A stretch of DNA of 64,000 nt from Didemnitutus sp047777955. GTDB lineage: Bacteria; Verrucomicrobiota; Verrucomicrobiia; Opitutales; Opitutaceae. The notes below the pieces were generated by a model. That model ran no database searches, was not told the DNA's origin, and worked only from the letters and a program-made list of their open reading frames with translations. This document shows, piece by piece, positions 1-8,122 of this stretch. A program made the position numbers and the translations under genes. Numbering within the stretch: the first letter of the stretch is position 1; each line of letters begins with the position of its first letter. Location of the stretch: positions 3,906,001-3,970,000 of the forward strand of contig NZ_CP180537.1 in assembly GCF_047777955.1 (NCBI RefSeq). The letters are read 5' to 3'.

Positions 1-879
1 TGGCGCGACGCTGTCGCCCGCCGCTTCGCCGGCGCCAAGCCCTGGCTGCACGCGATCGTCGCCTCCTCCACTCGCACCGCCTTCATCGGTCCCGTGCTGC
101 CGAGCGAGACCACTGGCCCCGTGCTCGACATCGGCGCCGGCTGGGGCCAGCTCGCGCGCCCGCTCGCTGCCACCCGCCGCGTCCTCGCACTCGAGCCGGT
201 CGCCGAGCGCCTCGCCTTCATCCGCGCCGCCGCGCGGCAGGACGGAGTCGATGGCAATCTCAGCTACCTTGAAGCCGATTATTTCGAGGTGGAGTTTGCT
301 CCACAATTCGCGGCAATATGCGCTATCGGCGTGCTCGAATGGGTAGGCGCCTTCCAAGCCGCGGTTGACCCGCAGGCGCGGCAGGTCGATTTTCTGCGCA
401 AGGTCCGCCGCGAGCTTGCGCCGGGCGGTATGCTCGTGCTCGGCATCGAAAACCGCCTCGGCCTGAAATATCTGCTTGGCTGCCCCGATGATCACATCGG
501 CGTGCCAGACATCGCCCAGCTCCCGGCGCGCCTTGCCGCGATGCGCTGGCAGCAGGCCACACAGGGCACCCTGCGCAGCTTCACCTATTCCCTCGACGAA
601 CTGCGCCGCCTCCTCCTCCAGGCCGGATTCGAACGCGTGGAATTCTTCGCCGCGTTTCCCGACTACAAGCTCCCACGACAGATCATTTCTCTCGCCGATG
701 GGGGCGCCGCGCTCCACGCGTGGCTGCTCGCCCATCCCATCCCGCCCGAGCACAACGGCTACGACGGCTCGCCCCTCCCCGCGGCGTTCCAGCAAACCCT
801 CGCAGCTCGCTACCATGAACTCGCGACCCAGGGCGTCGCCCGCCATTTTGCGCCAAGCTTCTTCGTGCGCGCTACCTGA
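1..879 (+). CDS. Class I SAM-dependent methyltransferase domain (5'-partial, first segment of a megagene)
   Basis: The frame is open from base 1, so the true start lies upstream of the window. The SAM-binding motif I is visible as VLDIGAGWG (about residues 36-44 of the visible part), followed by an acidic residue after strand 2 (LALEP) and a post-motif region with GVLEWVG. The piece ends at a TGA at 877-879, just after APSFFVRA. Frame 3, open from base 819, continues directly with RYLSRHGRRP. One base is therefore probably missing near 866-872, and the methyltransferase is fused to the kinase-like domain that follows. Methyltransferase then kinase is the domain order of WbdD-type O-antigen chain terminators, so methylation of a glycan end is plausible. 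The substrate cannot be read from sequence. Confidence 0.8.
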   Translation, partial: WRDAVARRFAGAKPWLHAIVASSTRTAFIGPVLPSETTGPVLDIGAGWGQLARPLAATRRVLALEPVAERLAFIRAAARQDGVDGNLSYLEADYFEVEFAPQFAAICAIGVLEWVGAFQAAVDPQARQVDFLRKVRRELAPGGMLVLGIENRLGLKYLLGCPDDHIGVPDIAQLPARLAAMRWQQATQGTLRSFTYSLDELRRLLLQAGFERVEFFAAFPDYKLPRQIISLADGGAALHAWLLAHPIPPEHNGYDGSPLPAAFQQTLAARYHELATQGVARHFAPSFFVRAT

Positions 880-941
880 GCCGCCATGGTCGTCGCCCCC
901 TCCCGTCCGCCCTGCTGGAACTTGTCGATCGCGGCCGCATC

Positions 942-2186
942 GTGGCCGGTTCGCTCCAGCCGCTCGGCGAGGGCAATCGCGACCGGCGCGATCGCCCTCG
1001 CGCGTCCTGGCGCGCGCGCCTGATCGACGGACGTGCGGTCAAACTCACCGTCGGGTCCGCGCTCGCCGACCTGGCACGTCGTCATGCCAGCTTGGCCCGC
1101 GCCTGCCCCGCGCTCGTGCCGCCCTTGCTCTTTCACGAATCACTCAGCGCGGGCGGCGAGGTCCTGGCGGAGGAGTTCTTTCCCGGCGCACCGCTCGAAG
1201 CGGTCGACGCGAACCTCGCCCGCACCGCCTTCGCCCGCACGTGCGCCCTCCTCGAGGCCACAGAGCGCCCGTCGACGGAGGCTGCGCGCACCGCGGAGTG
1301 GCGCGACTGGTCCTCTCGTCTCCTCGCGGCGCCGACGTGGACCGCCGCTGAACGGATCGCGCTCGAGCGGAGCGTGCTGCCGGAGCTTCTCGTCGCGCTG
1401 GGTGCCGAACCCGCCACCATCCGCTGGTCGAATGGCGATTTCGTCGCTGCCAATCTCCTCGTGGACCGCGCTGGCAACGTCCGGCTAGTCGACTGTGAGT
1501 TCGCCCACGCGACCCATTTTTGGCGCGAGGATGCCGCGCGCTTCCACGCACTCTCTCCCCTCGCCCGCCGGCGCCCCGAACTCTTCTCCACCACCCTGCC
1601 GGACGTCGGGCCGGCGTGGCATCTGTTCTTCTGGCTGCGCCAGTGGCAACTCGAACAAGAGAACAACTCTCCCGACTACCTCACACGCGTCCGCACCACG
1701 CGCCTCGCCACGCTGCGCCGCCTCGTGGAGGCGGGGCTCGGCCTGGCGTTGCCTGAATGGTCGGTTGCGGCGGTGCCGCTCCACGCCCACGTTGAGGGCG
1801 CCACCTGGTCGCCTCACGACAGCCGCGCCGTCGCCTTCCGCGGTTGGTGCCATGTGCCGGCGGCGGAGGGCGTTCGCGCCATCGTGCTGTCCTCGACCAC
1901 CGAGCGGATCGCCGAAGTCCCGCTGGCCGCGCGTGCGGACGTGCTCGCACATTTCGGCGGCGCTGCGACCGCTGCAGCCACCGGCTTCGCCTTCACCGGG
2001 AAAGTCGCTGACTCGGACGCAGTGCTCACGCTCTCCGCACTCACCGGTGACGGAACGTTGCTCCCGTTTTACCGCGTCCGCGGCGGCGATCTGCCTGGAC
2101 GCACGGCTGCGGTGACGGACTTCGCCCGCTGGGCCGCCTGGCACGATCCTGATCCGCCCCCCTCGACGCTGCCGGCCGGCCCCTGA
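942..2186 (+). CDS. APH/choline-kinase-like phosphotransferase domain followed by a glycan module (megagene segment 2)
   Basis: This frame is open from base 819 and has no ATG or GTG before the GTG at 942, which fits a continuation of the methyltransferase reading rather than an independent gene. The middle holds a kinase signature of the aminoglycoside phosphotransferase/choline kinase fold: SNGDFVAANLL (catalytic loop, with N in place of the usual H) and then VRLVDCEFA (metal-binding loop). After the kinase comes a beta-rich module with the FRGWCHVP motif, related to module A seen in the other transferases. The frame stops at 2184-2186 just after a C6 run (2157-2162). One more C would read through into PLISVLLPVY of the GT2 that follows. 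The kinase could phosphorylate a glycan terminus; the H-to-N change leaves activity uncertain. Confidence 0.65.
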   Translation: MAGSLQPLGEGNRDRRDRPRASWRARLIDGRAVKLTVGSALADLARRHASLARACPALVPPLLFHESLSAGGEVLAEEFFPGAPLEAVDANLARTAFARTCALLEATERPSTEAARTAEWRDWSSRLLAAPTWTAAERIALERSVLPELLVALGAEPATIRWSNGDFVAANLLVDRAGNVRLVDCEFAHATHFWREDAARFHALSPLARRRPELFSTTLPDVGPAWHLFFWLRQWQLEQENNSPDYLTRVRTTRLATLRRLVEAGLGLALPEWSVAAVPLHAHVEGATWSPHDSRAVAFRGWCHVPAAEGVRAIVLSSTTERIAEVPLAARADVLAHFGGAATAAATGFAFTGKVADSDAVLTLSALTGDGTLLPFYRVRGGDLPGRTAAVTDFARWAAWHDPDPPPSTLPAGP

Positions 2187-2191
2187 TCTCC

Positions 2192-3545
2192 GTGCTGCTT
2201 CCCGTCTACCGCACGCCGCCAGCGTTACTCGACGCCTGTATCGGCTCCGTCCTCGCGCAACATTACCCCCACTGGGAGCTCTGCATCGTTGACGATGCCT
2301 CGGGCTCGCCGGCGCTGGCGAGCCAACTCGCCGCGTTTGCCCGTCGCGATGCACGCATCAGGCTGCTGCCGCGAGAGGAGAACGGCGGCATCGCACGCGC
2401 CACCAACGCCGCCCTTGCCGCCGCACGCGGAGCTTATGTAGCTCTGCTCGACCATGACGATGAGCTGCGCCCCCACGCGCTCCTAGAGCTCAGCCGCGCC
2501 CTTGCCGCCGCGCCCGGAAGCGATCTGCTCTACTCCGACGAGGACAAAATCTCCGCCGATGGCACGCGGCTCACGCCCTTCCTCAAGCCGGCGTTCTCGC
2601 CGGAGTTTTTGCTTGGGGTGATGTATTTCGGCCACCTGCTGTGCGTCCGCACCGAGGTCGCGCGACTCGTCGGCGGCTTCGATCCGGCGTTCGACGGGGT
2701 GCAGGACTTCGAGTTTGCCCTCCGCGTCACCGAGCACACTCGCGCCATCGTGCATGTGCCGCACATGCTGTATCACTGGCGGCAAACCGCGACCTCCAGC
2801 GCCCTCCACGGCAATGTCAAGGGCGACATGGACGCACTCCAGGCCGCGGCTGTGCAGGCCCATCTCGATCGCACCGCACGTCGCGAGCGTGCGGTCGCGC
2901 TGGGCGGGCATCGCGTCCGCCTCGATCCCGCCGGCCGTCCGAGTGTCGCCCTCGTCTCAGGCGGCCCGGAACAGCTGCAGGCGGCCGCGGCGCGCGCAAC
3001 TGCAGACGTGCTGTTGCTCGTCGGCCCGGGTGTCGCCCCCGGATCCCGCCGCGCAAATGCGCCTCGCCGCCGCCGCGATGCGCCCCGACGCGGCCGTCGT
3101 CGCGCCAGTGCTCGTTGATTGCGAGGGGCGCGTCTTCGACGCTGGCTGGGTGCGCAATCGCCTGGGATTCGCGCCGCTGCTGCGCGGGTTCGACGCGGCG
3201 GGCGACGGTTTCAACGGATCACTGCGCTGCACCCGAGAGGTCGCGGCGGTCTCGCCGCGCTGCGTCGCAGTCGCGCGCGAGCGCCTGGCCGGGATCGTCG
3301 CCGGCCCGCTTCCGTGGGCAAGCCTTCTCCTCCATCTCGCAGCGGACGGACGCTTTCACCGCATCGTCGGCGGCGCCCAAGTCCGCGTCGCCGAATCCTG
3401 GCGCGAAGCGTGCGGCTTGGCGCTGGCCGCGCCCGGCGATGATCCCTTCTACAATCCCCACTTCGATTCGTCCGCGGGCGACTACTCACTCCGCTCCGAT
3501 CGACCCGCGCCAGCGCCGCGATGGCACCTCGACACGCCACCGCCG
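2192..3545 (+). CDS. GT2 glycosyltransferase plus a second, half-length GT2-like domain (megagene segment 3)
   Basis: The first part (2192-3040, frame 2) is a GT2 (GT-A fold) domain. It shows ISVLLPVYRTP, CIVDDAS for nucleotide binding, ALLDHDDEL as the DxD-type metal site, and YSDEDKIS, typical of the WbbL/RgpF-like O-antigen GT2 group. At a C5 run (3036-3040) the protein continues in frame 3 (PAAQMRLAAAAMRPDAAVV), implying one extra C. That frame-3 stretch resembles the back half of a second GT2 (DCEGRVFDAGW, GFDAAGDGFNGSL, SPRCVAVARERL), but its nucleotide-binding front half is very short. It runs to about 3545, where another frame change occurs at a C4 run (3546-3549). The first GT2 is likely active; the second looks like a structural remnant. 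Confidence 0.75.
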
Positions 3546-4755
3546 CCCCGCACGGTGGCGGCGGCGTGCACTGGCGCGGCTGGTGCCACTGGCCGGGACA
3601 ATCGTTGCGCGAGATCCGCCTTCATTTCGCGCCGAACTTCTCCTGGCCCGCCACTCTCGGCCTGCCCCGCCCCGACGTGGCCGCGCAGCTCTCCGTTCCC
3701 GAGGCCCGCGCGAGTGGATTCGAGGTGCGGGTGAAACTCCCCCAGGCCGCTACACGGTCACTGCTGCGGCGCTGACGGCTTCCGGCGCGACGCATGTGCT
3801 TTTCACGCATGCTTTCACCGTCACCCGCTGGGCCTGCGCTCGCGCCGCTCTGGCCGGGCGCACGGAGGACTTGCTTGGGTTTCAATTCCTCGCCGGCCCC
3901 AGCCGCCTGCCCGGACCGCTGCCCCGAGCGCCAGCCCGCCTTCGCCCGGTTCCCGCTTCAGCGCCGCGTTTCGCAATCGTGACGCCGTCGTTCCAGCAGG
4001 CCCGGTTTCTCGAATCGTGTCTGCACAGTGTGCTGGCGCAGCGCAGCGTCGCGGTCGACTACGTGGTGCAGGACGGCGGCTCGACCGACGGCAGCCGCGA
4101 CATCATCCGCGCGCACAGCGCGCATCTCCACGCCTGGGCCTCGGAGCCGGACGACGGGCAGGCCGATGCGATCGCACGCGGCTTCGCCCGCACGACCGGC
4201 GCGCCGACGGACGTGATGGCCTGGCTGAACTCCGATGACCTCTACCTGCCGAACGCGCTCGCAATCGTAGCCGAGTTTTTTGCCCGCCATCCCGAGGTCG
4301 ATGTCGTCTACGGACATCGCGCCGTCATCGACGAGGCCGGGCGTTGCATCGGCCACTGGATCATGCCGGCGCATGATGACGCTGTGCTGCGCCTGAACGA
4401 TTTCATCCCCCAGGAAACGCTTTTCTGGCGCCGACGTCTCTGGGAACGTGTCGGTGGCATCGATCGGTCGCTCCAATTTGCGCTCGACTGGGATTTGCTG
4501 CTGCGCTTCCAGGCGGCGGGCGCACGCCTGGTCCGGCTGCCAGTGTTCCTCGGTGGTTTCCGCGTGCACTCGCAGCAGAAGACCAGCGCCGCCATGCACC
4601 GCATCGGCCAAGCGGAGATCGACTGGCTGCGCACGCGCACCCACGGTCGCTTTCTCACCTCAACCGAGCTCGCCGACGACGTTCGCCTGCAACGCTACCT
4701 CCGTGCAAGCGCGCGGCGGGAGTGGTGCAATGCGCTGTGCGGCGATCGACAATAG
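3521..4755 (+). CDS. Glycan module plus C-terminal GT2 glycosyltransferase (megagene segment 4)
   Basis: From 3521 to about 3743 (frame 2) there is a module-A copy with VHWRGWCHWPG and LGLPRPDVAAQL. At a C5 run (3739-3743) the reading passes to frame 1 (PPGRYTVTAAAL) and continues to the stop at 4755. The C-terminal domain is a GT2 with FAIVTPSFQQARFLESCL, VVQDGGSTDGS, EPDDGQADAI and AWLNSDD (metal site). It ends with LDWDLLLRF, GGFRVHSQQKT and an arginine-rich tail. The DGQADAI-NSDD signature marks the subgroup often annotated as rhamnosyl- or mannosyl-transferases of O-antigen clusters. If all frame changes from 1 to 4755 are repaired, the visible protein is about 1585 residues. The sugar and acceptor are unknown. 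Confidence 0.75.
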
Positions 4756-4795
4756 ACTTCACATCATCCCGCGGCCCCGCGATGTTCGGGCCGCC

Positions 4796-5332
4796 ATGAA
4801 GTTCGACGTCCCGGAGCCGCCCGACCTCGTTCCGCGCCTCCGCCAACAGCTCATCCTCGCCCAGGTCCGCGTCATGGAGGTCGAGGACGCCCGCGATGCC
4901 GTGGCCGCCCAACTCGCCACAGCCGAGCACCAGCTCGCCCGCGCGCAGGAGCTCGCCGATGCCAAACTGGACGAAGCGGCCCACTTGGAACGCATGCACG
5001 CCGCCCTCCGGGCGGACTGCGATCATCTGCGCCACCAGCAGCACCTCGCCCACGAGGCGCTGCAGCAGGCCCGAGCCCAACTCGCGCACGCAGAGACCTC
5101 CTGGCGCAACGAACAGGAGGTGACCACCGGGCTGCAGCTCCAGCTGGTCGCGCAGAACGCGGCGTTGCGTGATCTCGCGGCGCAGCGCGACGCCCTCCTC
5201 GCCGAGGCCGCCGCTCGCGACGCCCGCATCGAGGAACTCAATCGCCACCAGCACGCGATGCACGCCTCCCGCAGCTGGCGCTGGACCGCATGGCTCCGCG
5301 CTCTGGAGCGCGCGTTTGGCACGAAACGATGA
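4796..5332 (+). CDS. Coiled-coil protein with C-terminal SxSWRxT motif
   Basis: This 178-residue protein is almost entirely helical. Residues about 10-155 are rich in A, L, Q, E and R in heptad-like spacing, predicting a long coiled coil. It ends with SRSWRWTAWLR followed by a short basic tail. From memory, a SxSWRxTxPLR-like motif often closes the coiled coil of multidomain O-antigen transferases, where it may mark a membrane-binding or docking segment. The ATG at 4796 lies 40 bases after the upstream stop, and the stop overlaps the next start (ATGA at 5329). In WbdD-type chain terminators a coiled coil follows the methyltransferase-kinase and acts as a molecular ruler. Here it is encoded separately just downstream, so a comparable scaffold role is possible but unproven. 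Confidence 0.7.
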   Translation: MKFDVPEPPDLVPRLRQQLILAQVRVMEVEDARDAVAAQLATAEHQLARAQELADAKLDEAAHLERMHAALRADCDHLRHQQHLAHEALQQARAQLAHAETSWRNEQEVTTGLQLQLVAQNAALRDLAAQRDALLAEAAARDARIEELNRHQHAMHASRSWRWTAWLRALERAFGTKR

Positions 5333-7216
5333 GCTCCACGCTCGCAGCCGCGCTCCGCGGCGAGATCGAAACACCGCGCCCGTTATACGCGCGCGACGGG
5401 CAGGTCGAGATTGTCGGCTGGTGCCTCGCGGGCGAACATGCACCCGCCGTGCGGCTCGCCTGCGCGGCGGGAGAAATCACCGCCTCCCAGCGCCACGCGC
5501 GCGCCGACCTCGGCGGCATCGCATGCGGCTTCACGATCCGCGGCTCCCTTCCACCGGGAATGCACCTTGTCCGCTTCGAAGCGCAGCGGGCCGACGGGAC
5601 GTGGGAAGTCTTCCGCCGCTACGCCTTGCGCGTCGACCCACCGCCGTTCGCCGCCATAATTGAGTGGCCGTTGCCGCAAGGCCCGCTCACCGAGCGGGTG
5701 CGCGTCGCCGGCTGGGCCGTCCATCCGCGACAGGAGATCGCCGCGCTCACGCTTCGCTTCGGTCATCGCGACGTCCCCTGCGAGTTCGGCCAGGAGCGCG
5801 CCGATGTCGCCACGCTCTTTCCCTCGCTTCCCCATGCCCGACGCAGCGGTTTCATCACCACGCAGATGCTTCCCGCCGGCCGAGGCCCCTGCGCATCCGC
5901 GCGCAGCTCGCGGACGGCACCGTCGCCATCGCTCCCTCGCGCGTGTCTGTCGCCATCGACGACGAAAGTCCCCCTGTCGCCCTCGACCTCGCGGCCCCCG
6001 GGTCGCACTGCCGGGCTCCAGCCCGCCGCGCCCCTCCGCCCCCGCCGCGTGTGCCGCCCGGACGCTGAACATCCTTTTCCTCCTCCCCGGCAGCTTCGCG
6101 GCCAACAACGCCCTCCACACAGCCGGACTGGCCAACGAGCTAGCCGCCGCGGGACATCGCTGCGCTGTCGCTGTCGCCCATGATCCCTCCACCCTGACCC
6201 ACCACGTCGCACCGGCCTTTGCGGCTCTCACCCATGCGGAGGCCACGGCGTTCCGGTTCCCCGACGGGCGTGGACCCGACCTTGTGCACGCCTGGACCAC
6301 GCGTGAATCCGTCCGCCGTCTCGCCGAGGAGCTGCGGCAACGCCAGCCGTGCCGGCTTGTCGTTCATCTCGAGGACAACGAGCAGCAACTTCTCGCCCAT
6401 GCGCTCGGCCGCAGCCCGGCGGAGATCGAGGCGCTGCCCGCCGCCGCACTCGACGCGCTCGTCCCACCGGATCTGTCGCACCCGCGACGCAGCCGCGAGT
6501 TTCTTGCCGGCGCCGACGGCGTGACGCTCATTACGGCGCGCCTGCGTGAGCTCGCTCCCGCCGCCGCGCGCTGCCTCACTCTCTGGCCCGCAGCGGATGC
6601 GCGCTATTTTTATCCCCGCCCGACTCCGGGCGAGTTCCGCCGCACGCTCGGCTTTGGACCAGACATGACGGTGCTCTTCTACCACGGCAACGTCCACGCC
6701 GCAAACGCCGTCGAAGTGGGCGAGCTCTACACGGCGGTCGCGCGCCTGAATGAAGAGGGCACGCCGACCACGCTTATCCGCGCCGGACTCGACACCGTCG
6801 CCTTTCCCGGCGCGGAGGCCGCCCGCGCCCACGTGCTCGCACTCGGACAGATCCTTCATCATCACCACCTGCCTCCGCTGATGGCTTTGGCCGACATCTT
6901 CGTCCAACCCGGGGTGCCTGATGCGTTCAACGACTACCGCTTCCCCTCGAAGCTGCCGGAGTTCTTCGCGCTTGGCCGCCCCGTCGTGCTGCCGCGCACG
7001 AATCTCGGCGAGCGCGTCCGGCACGGCGTCGACGCCTACGTGCTCGCACGCGCCGACGCCGACGGCATCGTCAGCGCCGTGCGTGCGCTACGCGCCGACT
7101 CGGCGCTCGCCGCACGGTTGGCGACAGGAGCGGCGCGGTTCGCCGAGGAGAATTTCAGCTGGCGACGCAGTGCGGAGGCGCTTGCCAAGTTCTATCTGGC
7201 ACTGGCACCGTCCTGA
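5329..7216 (+). CDS. Two-module GT4-like glycosyltransferase (two frame changes)
   Basis: The gene begins at the ATG overlapping the previous stop. The N-terminus carries two module-A-like copies: VEIVGWCLAGEH at about residues 24-35 and VRVAGWAVHPRQ at about 125-136. The frame then changes at a C4 run (5886-5889, frame 1 to 3) and again between about 6030 and 6060 (frame 3 to 2). The C-terminal part, from NILFLLPGSFAANNAL to the stop at 7216, is a GT-B fold transferase of the GT1/GT4 type with VVHLEDNEQQLL, VLFYHGNVHAAN, and SKLPEFFALGRPVVLP in the nucleotide-sugar region. The repaired length is about 629 residues. It probably transfers a hexose in the cytoplasm; donor and acceptor are not evident. 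The next gene follows after 2 bases, suggesting an operon. Confidence 0.7.
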
Positions 7217-7218
7217 GC

Positions 7219-8121
7219 ATGTCCGACCAGCCCCAGCGCGTGTTCGTCACCGGCGGGCGGGGCCGCTTGGCCTCGCTGATTGCGGATCATTTCCGCGCCC
7301 CGGCGCACCACGTCGAGCTGTTCTCCCGGGTCGGCGCGCCGGGTTTTCGCACCAACGCGGACCTGCTCCGTCCTGGCGGACTCGAGGGATGTGCCACGCT
7401 ATTGCACCTCGCATGGAGCACGCTGCCGGCCTCGTCGGAAGCCCACCCTGGCAGCGAGGAACGCCACGACCTCCCCCAGCTGGAGCAGCTGCTCGACGCG
7501 CTGGCAGCCGTCCCGACGCGGAGCCGGACGCACTTCGTGTTCTTTTCCACCGGCGGCGCCGTCTACGGGAACGCACCCGGTCGCCCCAATCGCGAGGACG
7601 ACGCCTGCGCTCCCGTCGGCCGTTACGGCCGCGCCAAGCTCGCTGCCGAGCAACTCATCCGGGCGCGCGCCGAACGTGACGGCCTGCCATGCACGATCCT
7701 GCGCATCTCAAACCCCTACGGCTACCCCGTGCCGAAAAGCCGTCAGCAGGGGCTCATCGCCCACGCCCTGCGTTGCGCGGTGGAGGGCCAGTCCCTCACG
7801 CTCTGGGGCGACGGTCGCGCCCGGAAAGACTTTCTCTACTATACCGACTTCCTTAGTGCCCTCGAACTGGTTGTCGCGCGCCGCCTGTGCGGCGTATTCA
7901 ACCTCGCCGCCGGCGAATCGCACTCGGTCGAGGAAATCATCGCACTGGTCGAAGCCGCCACGGAGAAGAAGATTCGGCTGACCCGGACGCCCGCGCCCAC
8001 CTGGGACGTGCAGGACAGCCGCTTGGACAACTCGCGCCTCGCCGCCGCGACCGGCTGGCAGCCGCAGGTTGCGCTGGCGGAGGGCATTCGGCGCGCTGCC
8101 GCCGGCTACGCGGGACACTGA
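7219..8121 (+). CDS. NAD-dependent epimerase/dehydratase (extended SDR, GalE-like)
   Basis: This is a 300-residue extended SDR protein. The Rossmann glycine motif is VFVTGGRGRLAS at residues 8-19, slightly divergent from TGGxGxxG. The active-site STGGAVYG and YGRAKLAAEQ (YxxxK) are present, as are RISNPYG and DFLYYTDFLSAL, all typical of UDP-glucose 4-epimerase-like enzymes. It starts two bases after the upstream transferase and is followed one base later by a membrane transferase, so it is in an operon. It likely interconverts a nucleotide sugar used by the neighbouring transferases. Which sugar (UDP-Glc, UDP-GlcA or a dTDP sugar) cannot be decided from sequence. Confidence 0.8.
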   Translation: MSDQPQRVFVTGGRGRLASLIADHFRAPAHHVELFSRVGAPGFRTNADLLRPGGLEGCATLLHLAWSTLPASSEAHPGSEERHDLPQLEQLLDALAAVPTRSRTHFVFFSTGGAVYGNAPGRPNREDDACAPVGRYGRAKLAAEQLIRARAERDGLPCTILRISNPYGYPVPKSRQQGLIAHALRCAVEGQSLTLWGDGRARKDFLYYTDFLSALELVVARRLCGVFNLAAGESHSVEEIIALVEAATEKKIRLTRTPAPTWDVQDSRLDNSRLAAATGWQPQVALAEGIRRAAAGYAGH

Positions 8122-8122
8122 C

